64,000 nt of DNA from Firmicutes bacterium AF25-13AC. Lineage in GTDB: Bacteria; Bacillota; Clostridia; Lachnospirales; Lachnospiraceae. Below, piece by piece: positions 18,828 through 28,319 of the stretch; positions within the stretch are counted from its first letter, which is position 1; each line of letters opens with the position of its first letter. Position numbers and translations under genes: made by a program. The notes below the pieces were generated by a model. The model made no database searches. It was not told where the DNA came from and saw only the letters and a list, made by a program, of their open reading frames with translations. The stretch lies in NCBI GenBank assembly GCA_003478935.1, contig QUFP01000013.1:43439-107438 (forward strand), written 5' to 3'.

Positions 18828-19769
18828 TCATTCGGGAAAACTATTTTCCGCTAACGCCTTAATAGAAGATGAATATTCTGTTGGCGTCATTCCTGTAAGA
18901 TTCTTAAACTGACGTGAAAAATATTGAACGGACTGATAACCAAGTCCGGCAGAAATCTGTGTGAAATTGAGACGGCCGCTTCTTATTTGCTGCTTGGCCG
19001 TCTCAATTTTTAATTGGTGAAAATAATTGATGGCGCCCGTGTTAAACTGCTCTTTCATAAGCTTTTGTAGCTGAGTGCGTCCAATTAAATTGTCGTGACA
19101 AATTTGCTCAAGTGTAATCTGTTCATGAATGTGCTGCTTTAGGTAGTTTGTGATCAGATCAAGTATTTCTTCCGTGTTTTTTAATTTATAGGAAGCAGGT
19201 TTTTTATCAAGTCCAATACTTTGAGCATTCTCAAAACGGCGCAGCAGATGAAGCAGAAATTCTTCCAGATATAGGCGAATGAGCTGTCCGCTGCCAAGCG
19301 GCATAGTTTGCTTAAGAGGCATGGCAGCTAAGTAGGGATCATCAAGGCGGCAGTCAAAGCTTTGCTTTGCTTCTTGAATAATAGAAGCAAGTAAGCGCCG
19401 TTCTGTCTGGTCAATGCGAAGAATGCGGTTCGAGAGTGCAAAAAGCTGTTTTTCAGCTAAAAGATGTAAATTGGCTTTGTTTGATGCGGAAAGATCAAAT
19501 GATATGACAATCAGATTCGGTGCAATTTGTCCATCAGAGCGCACGGCATGAAATTCATTTGGCTTATGAAAATAAAGTTCGCCTGCCTTTAGCCGAAATT
19601 CAGTTTGATCACTTGTAATAATAGTCTCGCCTTTATCTGCATAAACAAACTCCCAGAAATCATGTGTTTCTCCAGAAAAAGTAAAATCGGTACGGTACTC
19701 ATAGTAGTGAATGCTATATATGGTTCCGATAGAAATAGATGTTTGAAAATCAATACCTGGATAATACAT
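18828..19769 (-). CDS. AraC-family transcriptional regulator
   Basis: About 313 residues. An earlier in-frame start exists, but the ATG at 19769 (MYYPGIDFQTS) follows AAGGAGG at an ideal distance and is preferred. The N-terminal cupin-like sensing domain (HDFWEFVYADKGE, LKAGELYFHKPNEFHAV) should bind a sugar or related effector. The C-terminal ~100 residues carry two helix-turn-helix units ending GYQSVQYFSRQFKNLTGMTP. It is divergent from the NahK-like kinase gene 179 bases away and could control it or the nearby rhamnosidase. Effector unknown. Confidence 0.92.
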   Translation of the reverse strand: MYYPGIDFQTSISIGTIYSIHYYEYRTDFTFSGETHDFWEFVYADKGETIITSDQTEFRLKAGELYFHKPNEFHAVRSDGQIAPNLIVISFDLSASNKANLHLLAEKQLFALSNRILRIDQTERRLLASIIQEAKQSFDCRLDDPYLAAMPLKQTMPLGSGQLIRLYLEEFLLHLLRRFENAQSIGLDKKPASYKLKNTEEILDLITNYLKQHIHEQITLEQICHDNLIGRTQLQKLMKEQFNTGAINYFHQLKIETAKQQIRSGRLNFTQISAGLGYQSVQYFSRQFKNLTGMTPTEYSSSIKALAENSFPE

Positions 19770-19948
19770 AAGTCGCCTCCTTAGCATATTCATATACCTT
19801 ATTATGGATATAAAGAAGCTTTTTTTCAAGTATGTTTTGTATACAAATATCTTCACTATGTATACAATCGTCCGTTTAGCTCAAAGCCATCTTGCTTCCT
19901 ATTTTTTGTCATGCTATATTGAAGAAAAAAGGAAACGAGGTATTTTTT

Positions 19949-21076
19949 ATGGAAAAGAAATTTGAAGTAAGTGAATTTGCGCTTGAAGCAGTGCGCCATT
20001 TTGAATTCAGCGGTACATTGACAGATGTTCGTCCATTTGGAAACGGTCATATCAATGATACTTACCTGGCAGAGTATGATATTTTTGGAATGGGTCAGGT
20101 AAAGGTGATCATTCAGAGAATGAATCGTAATGTATTCAAACAGCCTGAAGAACTTATGGAAAACATTGTAAATGTAACGGAATTTTTGAAGAAAAAAATT
20201 GAAAAAAATGGAGGAGATCCATCAAGAGAAACATTAAATATTATTTCTTCTGTTTATGGAAAACCATTTTATGTAGATTCACAGGGAGAGTATTGGCGTG
20301 CATACAAGTTCATTACAGGAGCATCCAGTTATGATCTTCCAGAGAATCCAAAGCAGTTTTACGAGAGTGCGTATGCATTTGGTCATTTCCAGCAGTTGTT
20401 GTCTGATTATCCGGCAGAAACATTGCACGAAACTATTGTAGATTTTCATGATACAAAAAAGCGTTATCAGACATTTGAGCGTGCAGTGGCAGAGGATGTT
20501 TGTGGACGTGCAGCAAGTGTACAGCGCGAAATTGAATTTATCAGACAGCATAAGGCAGTAGCTAGTGAATTTATGGATCGTCTTGAAAGCGGTGAGCTTT
20601 CACTTCGTGTTACACACAATGATACTAAATTAAATAATGTTATGATTGACGATCTCACAGGAAAGGGAATCTGTGTAATTGATCTTGACACTGTTATGCC
20701 AGGCCTTGTGATGAATGATTTTGGTGATTCTATTCGTACTGGAGCCAGCACAGCAGAAGAGGATGAAACTAATTTAAGCCTTGTTTCCTGTAGTATGGAA
20801 TTGTTTGAGACATACACAAGAGGATTTTTAAAGGGTTGTGGCAATTCATTAACACCGCTTGAGGTAAGCCTTTTGCCGATGGGTGCAAAAATGATGACAT
20901 ATGAAAACGGTATTCGTTTCCTGACTGATTATCTGCAGGGAGATGTATATTTTAAGATAGCAAGAAAAAAGCACAATCTGGATCGTTGCCGTACACAGTT
21001 AAAGTTAATTGAAGATATGGAAGCAAAGTGGGATCAGATGCAGGAGATAGTGCAAAAAGTCAGCGCTGAAGTCTGA
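19949..21076 (+). CDS. APH-fold sugar kinase, NahK-like
   Basis: About 375 residues. The ATG at 19949 has CGAGG eight bases upstream; an ATG 57 bases earlier lacks one. The fold is that of aminoglycoside phosphotransferases: a glycine-containing loop GNGHINDTY, the catalytic VTHNDTKLNNVM (Asp of the Brenner motif), and VIDLDTVMPGLVMNDFGDSI binding metal. These motifs closely match N-acetylhexosamine 1-kinase (NahK) of the lacto-N-biose pathway. It probably phosphorylates a hexosamine or other sugar at C1 with ATP. No lacto-N-biose phosphorylase gene is in the window, so the exact sugar is open. It lies directly upstream of the YesM/YesN pair. Confidence 0.85.
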   Translation: MEKKFEVSEFALEAVRHFEFSGTLTDVRPFGNGHINDTYLAEYDIFGMGQVKVIIQRMNRNVFKQPEELMENIVNVTEFLKKKIEKNGGDPSRETLNIISSVYGKPFYVDSQGEYWRAYKFITGASSYDLPENPKQFYESAYAFGHFQQLLSDYPAETLHETIVDFHDTKKRYQTFERAVAEDVCGRAASVQREIEFIRQHKAVASEFMDRLESGELSLRVTHNDTKLNNVMIDDLTGKGICVIDLDTVMPGLVMNDFGDSIRTGASTAEEDETNLSLVSCSMELFETYTRGFLKGCGNSLTPLEVSLLPMGAKMMTYENGIRFLTDYLQGDVYFKIARKKHNLDRCRTQLKLIEDMEAKWDQMQEIVQKVSAEV

Positions 21077-21144
21077 AATAGTCTTGGCATAATCGAAAAA
21101 AAGTAGTAAAATAGGAGAAAAGTTGCAAAAAGGGGTGGCAATGG

Positions 21145-22932
21145 ATGAAAAAGGTAAGACAGCTGGCTCATCATTTCTTCTATAATATAGCATTTGTCAA
21201 GAAGATGATCTTCTTATTTTGTATCGGTATTTTGGTTCCGATGATTTTTCAGCAGACAGTTTATTATTTAGAGACAGAACGTGGAATAAAAGAACGTATG
21301 TTAGCAACGGTTAATGAGGCACTAGACGATAAAACATTAAAAATAACGTCAGTGCTTTCAGAGACCGCTGCATTAGAAAAGCGATATTCAACAAACGAGA
21401 CGCTGTATCAGTGTCTGGATAAAAAGTATACAAAGGATCTCGACTATCTGATTCAGTATCAGGAAACGTTTCAGGTACTTTTTTCAGAAACAAATCTGTA
21501 TCCTTATCATATTAGAATGGTTAGATTGTATACAGACAATCCGACACTGATGAATGGCGCCTATGTGAGAAAGACATCCGATATGGAATTAGAATCGCTT
21601 GGTGAAACTCTTGATTATGTCAATTTGTATCCAGTGAAGGATCAGACAAATACATATATTCGGACTTCTCATGAAACAAGAAGAATTGTAGGAACATCTG
21701 ACAGCAGAAGTCTTAGCTTAATTCGTGTGTTTGATTATTATAAACAGCATGATGCATATCAAAAATTAATTCGCGTTGACATAGAATGTGATGATCTGCT
21801 TGCAATTTTGCAGGAGACAAACTTATTTGAAAATATGATATTGACTGATTCTAATAATCAGGTTGTCGTTGCGCTGAATAGTTATGCGAACAGTGGAAAA
21901 ATGGTGCAGATAAATCCAGAAAAAATAGCGGACAGCGGCAAGCTTTTATTATCACGCGAGCTTTCAAATTTTGGTCTTACGTTATACGGGCTTTATGATA
22001 TGAGCTCTATTTCAAAGGAGTTTCAAACAAGCAGAATTCAGTCATTTTTTTTGGCAACTGCCAGCATTTTATTTGCACTTGGCTGTGTATATCTTGTGGC
22101 AGGAAATATTAGCAGACGGCTAAATCGTCTTGTCACGCAGGCCGATGAGATTGCGCAGGGCAATTTTATCAAAAAGGCAGAATCAAGTACGGCACAGGAT
22201 GAGTTTGGTGTGCTTGAAAAAAGTATGGATCGTATGAGTGCTCAGCTGGAGGAATTGATTGAGCGTGAATATAAAGCGCAGGTACAGCAGGCACAATTAG
22301 AAAGGGAAACAAATCAGGCGCGTTTTTTAGCACTTCAAAGTCAGGTAAATCCACATTTCATGTTTAATGCACTTGAGAGCATTCGATTAAAGGCATGCGT
22401 GAAGGGGGAGATTGAGACAGCTCAGATGATCAAATATATGGCAAAAATGTTTCGTAATTTGATTGAGTGGGATGATAATATCATTACAGTTCGTGAGGAG
22501 ATTGCCTTTTTAGACGAGTTTCTTCATATTCAAGAGTATCGTTTCGAGGATGAGTTTTCCTATGAAATTCATGTGCAGGATGAGGCCTATGAGTGTAAAA
22601 TTCCGAAGATGATTTTGCAGCCGCTTGTTGAAAATGCATGTGTGCATGGCCTTGAGGCGATCGAGGATAAGCGCCTGGTATGCATCAGCGTAGTAGCCGA
22701 CTTTACAAAAAATATGCTTTATCTTCAAGTTGAGGACAATGGAGGCGGTATGACAGCAGAGAAGCTTGAGGCGTTAAAGGTTTCTTTTCAGGAAAAGGAT
22801 GAAAAAGGAAAAAGTGTTGGTTTAAAAAATGTATATCGAAGATTGTCATTATATTATGGGGATCGTATGACATTTGATATTGAAAGTGTCGTAGGAAGGG
22901 GGACAATATGCAGGATATGTATACCGTTATGA
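21145..22932 (+). CDS. Sensor histidine kinase, YesM/LytS type
   Basis: 595 residues. Membrane helix near residues 17-37, an external sensing region of about 250 residues, a second helix at about 295-317, then a HAMP linker (RRLNRLVTQADEIAQGNF). The His_kinase motif is QSQVNPHFMFNALESI with phospho-acceptor His404, and the ATPase domain has LVENACVHG and DNGGGM. YesM-type kinases sense oligosaccharides or their binding proteins and control adjacent sugar importers. It overlaps the response regulator gene by 25 bases, so the two are coupled. The importer genes at 24611-28276 are the likely targets. Confidence 0.95.
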   Translation: MKKVRQLAHHFFYNIAFVKKMIFLFCIGILVPMIFQQTVYYLETERGIKERMLATVNEALDDKTLKITSVLSETAALEKRYSTNETLYQCLDKKYTKDLDYLIQYQETFQVLFSETNLYPYHIRMVRLYTDNPTLMNGAYVRKTSDMELESLGETLDYVNLYPVKDQTNTYIRTSHETRRIVGTSDSRSLSLIRVFDYYKQHDAYQKLIRVDIECDDLLAILQETNLFENMILTDSNNQVVVALNSYANSGKMVQINPEKIADSGKLLLSRELSNFGLTLYGLYDMSSISKEFQTSRIQSFFLATASILFALGCVYLVAGNISRRLNRLVTQADEIAQGNFIKKAESSTAQDEFGVLEKSMDRMSAQLEELIEREYKAQVQQAQLERETNQARFLALQSQVNPHFMFNALESIRLKACVKGEIETAQMIKYMAKMFRNLIEWDDNIITVREEIAFLDEFLHIQEYRFEDEFSYEIHVQDEAYECKIPKMILQPLVENACVHGLEAIEDKRLVCISVVADFTKNMLYLQVEDNGGGMTAEKLEALKVSFQEKDEKGKSVGLKNVYRRLSLYYGDRMTFDIESVVGRGTICRICIPL

Positions 22933-24437
22933 TTGTAGATGATGAGAAAGCAATTCGTGATAGTCTGCCAGTTGTGATTAATTTTGAAATGTATGGTTTT
23001 CGCATTTGTCAGACAGCGAGAAATGGGCAGGATGCACTCGAAAAAATACGGCAGGAGCACCCTGATGTACTGCTTCTTGATATTCGTATGCCAATTTTAG
23101 ATGGTCTTGGACTTTTAAAAGAGTTGTCAGAGCAGATGAAGGAGTATCATCCATTTGTCATTATGCTGTCTGGCTACAGCGATTTTGAGTATGCAAGAAC
23201 AGCGATTCGCTACGGCGTGAAGGCTTATCTGACTAAGCCGCTAGATGAGGATGAATTGATAAAGGAGTTGGAAGAACTAAGGGAAGAACTTGACAAGCGT
23301 CATGCATATCGGGCAAATGAGAAGCTTTTAATGCAGGCAGATGTAGTAAAAAATATGCTTTACAGCGAAAAGCCAGGGATGCGGGATTTGATGAAAGGCA
23401 CTTTCTTAATGCACTGTGTGATTTTAAATGATGAATCCCGGAGAGAGCAAAGGGATCCGTATGAGGCGATACGAAGCTGTATTGAAATGGAGTTTGAGTC
23501 CGAACAATGCATATTTGTGCGAAGCAGAGGGTGCGTATTGACCTATCTGGTGGCAGAGAATTGCTTGAATGCATATCAGTCAAGTGTGAGTTTGTTGGGA
23601 CGTCATCTGCGCCATCGGATGAAATCACAGGGTATTAGCTGTGCTATTTTGTTGGACGAGCATATTTTTGACCTTTCTGCAAATCAATTTCGCAGTGAGT
23701 ACGACAGTCATCTGTATGAGCTGATGACGCGTGTATTTTGGAGCGAAGAAAAAGTAGTGAGCGATCTTAAAGTATCTGAACAGGCACAGTTTCTTGAGCA
23801 GGAAAAAGAAGGATTTGAGGCAATTCGCGCTGCATTTTCACAAAATGATAAGGAGGCGGCCGTGCACAGTATGGAGGCACTTATTTCACAGGCTGTGCAG
23901 AAAAAATTAAATATTGTCATGATTCAGGAGCTTAATTATCGCTTCTTTTATCTGCTGCAGGATTTACTGCAAAAGGCACAAAATACGCAGATTTCTCTGA
24001 CAACATTTGACTGGAGAGAAAGTACATGGTATATGCGTCATGAGGAGTGGGAGAAAGCAGTGAAGCATCAGTTTTTAATGGCGGCAGATTGTCTTACGAC
24101 AGGAAATGTAGATGAGCAGGGAACTGCGTCACAGATCCTGTCTTATATAAAGAAACATTTCAAAGAGCCGCTTTCGGCAAAAGAGGTGGCAGCACGCTTT
24201 TTTATCAGTCCGGTATATGTAGGACGCGTAATACAGCAAGCATCTGGAGAAACCTTCAAGCAGTATGTGAATCGTCTTAAAATGGAGGAAGCCAAGCAGC
24301 TTCTTAGTTCATCAGACCAGCTTGTCTATGAGATAGCAGAAGAGCTTGGCTTTAAAGACAGCAAATATTTTATTTCACGTTTTACAGAAGAAACGGGGAT
24401 GAGTCCGGCTGAGTATCGTAGGAAAAAAGGAAACTAA
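22908..24437 (+). CDS. Response regulator with AraC DNA-binding domain, YesN type
   Basis: 509 residues. Receiver domain at 1-125: MIVDDEKAIRDS, phosphorylation at Asp58 in LLLDIRMP, and LTKPLDEDEL with the conserved Lys. A long middle region of about 270 residues (YesN-type) follows. The C-terminal AraC domain (about 410-509) has two HTH units, VAARFFISPVYVGRVIQ and the ending GFKDSKYFISRFTEETGMSP. The start has GGAAGGGGG just upstream and lies inside the kinase gene. It should activate the solute-binding protein and permease genes directly downstream. Confidence 0.95.
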   Translation: MQDMYTVMIVDDEKAIRDSLPVVINFEMYGFRICQTARNGQDALEKIRQEHPDVLLLDIRMPILDGLGLLKELSEQMKEYHPFVIMLSGYSDFEYARTAIRYGVKAYLTKPLDEDELIKELEELREELDKRHAYRANEKLLMQADVVKNMLYSEKPGMRDLMKGTFLMHCVILNDESRREQRDPYEAIRSCIEMEFESEQCIFVRSRGCVLTYLVAENCLNAYQSSVSLLGRHLRHRMKSQGISCAILLDEHIFDLSANQFRSEYDSHLYELMTRVFWSEEKVVSDLKVSEQAQFLEQEKEGFEAIRAAFSQNDKEAAVHSMEALISQAVQKKLNIVMIQELNYRFFYLLQDLLQKAQNTQISLTTFDWRESTWYMRHEEWEKAVKHQFLMAADCLTTGNVDEQGTASQILSYIKKHFKEPLSAKEVAARFFISPVYVGRVIQQASGETFKQYVNRLKMEEAKQLLSSSDQLVYEIAEELGFKDSKYFISRFTEETGMSPAEYRRKKGN

Positions 24438-24514
24438 AAGCAATATTTGCAAAGAGAGCAAGATATACAAATAAAAATGGTTTAAAAAGTGGAATAAAAG
24501 CGAAGCTTTCTGGA

Positions 24515-24543
24515 TTGAGGATTGTGAAAAATCACGGTATAAT
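24515..24543 (+). promoter_or_regulatory. Putative promoter of the sugar importer operon
   Basis: TTGAGG at 24515-24520, 17-base spacer, TATAAT at 24538-24543. It lies 68 bases before the binding-protein ATG. The -35 box matches four of six, as expected for an activator-dependent promoter. Confidence 0.6.
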
Positions 24544-24610
24544 GATGCCATCAAACAAGTTAAGAGAAACCACACAAGACGAGAAAGTGGTTTCAGAAAG
24601 AGAGGCATTT

Positions 24611-26308
24611 ATGAAAAAGCGTGGAATGTTAACAATGGTTTTGGCATCAGCAATGGCGGTCAGCAGCTTAGCAGCGATCCCAGCAATGGCAGATGAGACT
24701 TCAGCAAGTAGTCTTGATATCTATGGTGGATTAACACCAATGGAAGATGCAGACGACCCGATTACCTATACAATTTTTGTACGTGACCCTGGTGTGGCAC
24801 CAGCTGACGACAATCCGGTAATCAAAAAGATTCAGGAATTAACCGGTGTGACATTAAAGTTTGAGTATTTAGTAGGTGATCTGGATCAGAAGCTTGGTGT
24901 TATGATTGCCGGTGGCGACTATCCAGATGCGATATTTGCAGGAGATGCAGCTACAAAGCTGATGGATGCAGGCGCATTTATTCCACTTGAGGATGAGATT
25001 CCAAAGTATGAAAATCTGAATGCAATGTACTCTCAGGTAATGGATTATCTGACTCAGGAAGATGGTCATATGTACAATATGGAAATTTACGGAACCATGA
25101 AGAACGATGTGACAAAGAATGCACCAGGATTTGAGTGCGGACTTGGATTTTTTGTTCAGAAGGCAGTTCTTGAAGAGGCAGGCTATCCACAGATTCATAC
25201 AGTAGACGAGTATTTCCAGATTATTGAAGACTATATGGCAAAGCATCCTGAGATTGATGGCGTTAAGACAACAGGGTTTGAGATTTTGGCAGATGGTTGG
25301 AGAAACTGGGCACTGTTAAATCCAGTTCAGAATCTGCTTGGTGCAGGAAATGATGGTGCGATTTTTGTAGACCAGAATACATTTGAGACATCCTTCTTCC
25401 AGATCAGTGATGATGCATATGATTTCTACAAGAAGTTAAACGAAGAATATCATAACGGTGTAGTTGATCCAGATACGTTTACTCAGGATTATGACCAGTA
25501 TATTGCAAAGCTGACAACAGGAACTGTTCTTGGTTTCTATGATCAGAACTGGAACTTCAGTAGTGCAGTGAATCTGTTAAAGGCAGATGGAAAATATGAT
25601 CGTACTTATGTAGCACTTCCAATCACCAACCCAGGTGTGACAGACGGCTATATGGATCAGTCGAATGGTATTCCGACAGGAACCAATGGTATCGGAATTA
25701 CGATCAATTGTGAGAATCCAGATCGACTGCTTCGATTCTTTGACTGGATGCTTCAGAGAGAGGTACAGGATTACTTACAGTGGGGCGAGGAAGGAACCGA
25801 CTGGGTTTACAATGAAGAGGGAACAGGAAGATTATTGACAGATGAGCGTCGTGCAATCAATTATGATACTGCACAAAAGCGTGATAAGACTGGTTTCCCA
25901 CTGTGGAACTACTGCCCGAAGTGGACAGGACTTTACACGGAAGATGATATGCCATGTGGACCAGACGAGTCAGCTGATGAGTATCTGGCAGCGCAGTCTG
26001 ATTATGATCAGAGCTTCTTAGAGGGTTATGGAATCAAGTATCCAGCAGAGATGTTCTCCGATCCGATCATTCGTCCAGCATACTATCCAGTATGGGCAAT
26101 GTCACTTGAAGATGGCAGCGCAGCTGCAGTTGCAAGCACAAAGATTACGGACGTGACCATGAAGTTTTATCCAAGATTAATCCTTGCTTCTGATGAGGCA
26201 GAATATGACTCTATCTGGGAAGATTTCTTAAGTGAGTTCAATGCAATTGATCTGGATGCATATCAGACTGAGATCGACAGACAGATTGAATTAAAGATGG
26301 GCAAGTAA
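24611..26308 (+). CDS. ABC transporter sugar-binding protein (LplA-like)
   Basis: About 565 residues. An earlier in-frame ATG exists, but the ATG at 24611 begins a proper signal peptide, MKKRGMLTMVLASAMAVSSL, with cleavage likely after AIPAMA. Family: extracellular solute-binding protein type 1, the long LplA/YtcQ subgroup that partners YesMN and LplBC-type permeases. It captures oligosaccharides outside the cell. Unusually there is no lipobox cysteine at the cleavage site, which most Gram-positive binding proteins use for membrane anchoring. GAGAGG lies seven bases before the start. A terminator follows, so this gene can be made in excess over the permeases. Confidence 0.92.
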   Translation: MKKRGMLTMVLASAMAVSSLAAIPAMADETSASSLDIYGGLTPMEDADDPITYTIFVRDPGVAPADDNPVIKKIQELTGVTLKFEYLVGDLDQKLGVMIAGGDYPDAIFAGDAATKLMDAGAFIPLEDEIPKYENLNAMYSQVMDYLTQEDGHMYNMEIYGTMKNDVTKNAPGFECGLGFFVQKAVLEEAGYPQIHTVDEYFQIIEDYMAKHPEIDGVKTTGFEILADGWRNWALLNPVQNLLGAGNDGAIFVDQNTFETSFFQISDDAYDFYKKLNEEYHNGVVDPDTFTQDYDQYIAKLTTGTVLGFYDQNWNFSSAVNLLKADGKYDRTYVALPITNPGVTDGYMDQSNGIPTGTNGIGITINCENPDRLLRFFDWMLQREVQDYLQWGEEGTDWVYNEEGTGRLLTDERRAINYDTAQKRDKTGFPLWNYCPKWTGLYTEDDMPCGPDESADEYLAAQSDYDQSFLEGYGIKYPAEMFSDPIIRPAYYPVWAMSLEDGSAAAVASTKITDVTMKFYPRLILASDEAEYDSIWEDFLSEFNAIDLDAYQTEIDRQIELKMGK

Positions 26309-26324
26309 ATTCGTGACTTTTGAT

Positions 26325-26358
26325 AAGAGGAGGGTGCAACTTCCCTCCTCTTGTTTTA
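26325..26358 (+). terminator. Intra-operon attenuating terminator
   Basis: Perfect 10-bp stem AAGAGGAGGG (26325-26334) with CCCTCCTCTT (26343-26352), eight-base loop, then GTTTTAT. It sits between the binding-protein and permease genes and would lower downstream transcription. Confidence 0.85.
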
Positions 26359-26390
26359 TAAAAAAGAGCTGTGAGAAAGGGGTCGTGTCG

Positions 26391-27329
26391 ATGAAACAGA
26401 AAAAACAAAAACAGCCGTTAAGTAAGACATTCAAAAAAATTGCAACAAACAAAGTTCTCTATATTATGCTGGTTCCTTGCATGATATATACCTTTATTTT
26501 TTCGTATTATCCATTAACTGGATGGATTATGGCATTTGAAAATTACAAACCGGCAAAGGGCTACTGGGGATCTAAATTTGTCGGATTTGATCAGTTTCGA
26601 TTTTTATTCGAAGATATAGAATTCTGGAGAAGTATGCGAAATACATTGGCTATGTCCGTGATGAATCTGATATTTAGCTTTTTATTTGCAATTGTGTTTG
26701 CACTTCTTTTAAATGAAATTAAGTCTCTTCCGCTCAAAAAGATTACACAGACAGTGTCATACCTTCCACATTTTTTGAGCTGGATTATTGTGTGTTCTTT
26801 GATTTCCAAGATGCTTTCCACAAACGATGGTGCAGTCAATAACGTACTTATGAAACTGGGATTGATTAAAGAGCCTTTATTATTTTTAGGTGATCAGAAG
26901 TATTTTTGGTGGATTACTACATTTGCTAATATCTGGAAGGAAACCGGATGGAATTCGATCATTTACATAGCAGCAATTGCTGGAATAGATCAGTCTCTTT
27001 ATGAGGCAGCAGAGCTTGATGGTGCAGGACGTTTCCGCAAGATGTGGCATGTCACACTTCCAGGAATCAAGTCCACCATTATCGTATTGTTAATTATGAA
27101 TCTTGGCTGGGTTATGAATGCAAGCTTTGAGGTTCCGTATATCTTAGGAAGCGGACTCTTACAGGATGTATCTCAGACAATTGATATTTTCGTTTTGAAA
27201 TATGGTATGAATATTGGAAACTATTCGCTTGCAACAGCAGCTGGTATTTTCAAATCAGTGATCTCGCTGTTTTTGGTATTCTCAACCAACGCAATAGCAA
27301 ATAAGATGGGCGAGAGCAGTTTGATGTAA
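26391..27329 (+). CDS. ABC sugar transporter permease (LplB-like)
   Basis: About 312 residues. The ATG at 26391 follows AAAGGGG; an upstream in-frame start would run back through the terminator hairpin. Six membrane helices, with the cytoplasmic EAA loop YEAAELDGAGRFRKMWHV that docks on the ATPase. It resembles LplB/YteP permeases, which pair with a second permease (next gene, 12 bases on) and the binding protein upstream. No ATPase gene lies nearby; such systems use a shared MsmX-type ATPase encoded elsewhere. Imports oligosaccharides. Confidence 0.93.
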   Translation: MKQKKQKQPLSKTFKKIATNKVLYIMLVPCMIYTFIFSYYPLTGWIMAFENYKPAKGYWGSKFVGFDQFRFLFEDIEFWRSMRNTLAMSVMNLIFSFLFAIVFALLLNEIKSLPLKKITQTVSYLPHFLSWIIVCSLISKMLSTNDGAVNNVLMKLGLIKEPLLFLGDQKYFWWITTFANIWKETGWNSIIYIAAIAGIDQSLYEAAELDGAGRFRKMWHVTLPGIKSTIIVLLIMNLGWVMNASFEVPYILGSGLLQDVSQTIDIFVLKYGMNIGNYSLATAAGIFKSVISLFLVFSTNAIANKMGESSLM

Positions 27330-27341
27330 GGAGGAATGAAT

Positions 27342-28276
27342 ATGATACGAAGAAGAAGACCACGCAAAAAATTTCATATTAATAAAAGAGACTTGCGTCC
27401 AGAAAATATAATCTTTACATGTGTCAATACACTGATTATGCTGTGTGTGATTGTTGTTATGCTATATCCGTTCTGGAATACAGTTGCTGTATCCTTTAAT
27501 GATGCGCAGGATACGCTTCGCGGTGGCATCAAGCTATTTCCAAGAGTTTTTTCTATGTACAGCTATCAGAGCGTATTTAAAAATAAGCTGATGCTAATAG
27601 CGGCGATCAATTCTGTGCTTCGAACCCTGATTTCAACTGTACTTGGCGTTATCATTGGCTCAATGATTGCTTATGTATTATCAAGAAAAGAGCTTGTGGC
27701 AAAGAAATTTATCACATCATATTTTCTTGTTACGATGTATATTTCAGCAGGACTGATTCCGAATTATTCTTAATGAAGGATTTAAAGATGTTAAATAGCT
27801 TTGCTGTCTATGTTGTTCCGGGACTTGTAAGCGTTTATAATATCATTGTTATTCGTTCATTTATTCAAGGTCTTCCAGAAAGCTTAACGGAGGCAGCTAT
27901 GGTGGATGGTGCAGGTCATTTTCGCTGCTATTGGCAGATCGTGCTTCCATGCTGCAAGCCAGTTTTGGCAACAGTTGCACTGTGGTGTGCAGTAGGCGCA
28001 TGGAATCAGTGGTTTGATACGTTCCTTTATTGTTCAAGCAAAGAAAACCTGACCACGCTTCAGTATGAGATGATGAAACTTTTATCATCGGCCACACAGT
28101 CAGGACGAGATCTGTCTAGTGTATATGGAAATGGACAGCAGGTAGCAAACACAATCACACCAACCTCGATACGTGCAGCTGTAACAATTGTTGCTTCTGC
28201 TCCAATCTTAGTTGTATATCCATTTTTGCAAAAATATTTTGTAAAGGGCGTAACGCTTGGTGCAACGAAAGGTTAA
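27342..28276 (+). CDS. ABC sugar transporter permease (LplC-like), split by one frameshift
   Basis: About 311 residues if repaired. The ATG at 27342 is seven bases after GGAGG; an ATG six bases earlier is too close. The first frame stops right after SAGLIPNY; the second resumes at LMKDLKMLNSFAVYVVPGLV. Adding one T at about 27768 gives IPNYFLMKDL, the normal LplC/YtcP sequence. The EAA loop EAAMVDGAGHFRCYW is intact and the end YFVKGVTLGATKG is typical. Second membrane subunit of the importer. The break is probably a miscalled homopolymer or a recent lesion; if real, import by this system would fail. Confidence 0.9.
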
Positions 28277-28319
28277 TCATAAAAGAAGAATGGTTGCTTG
28301 CCAAGTGGCAAATTCGTTG

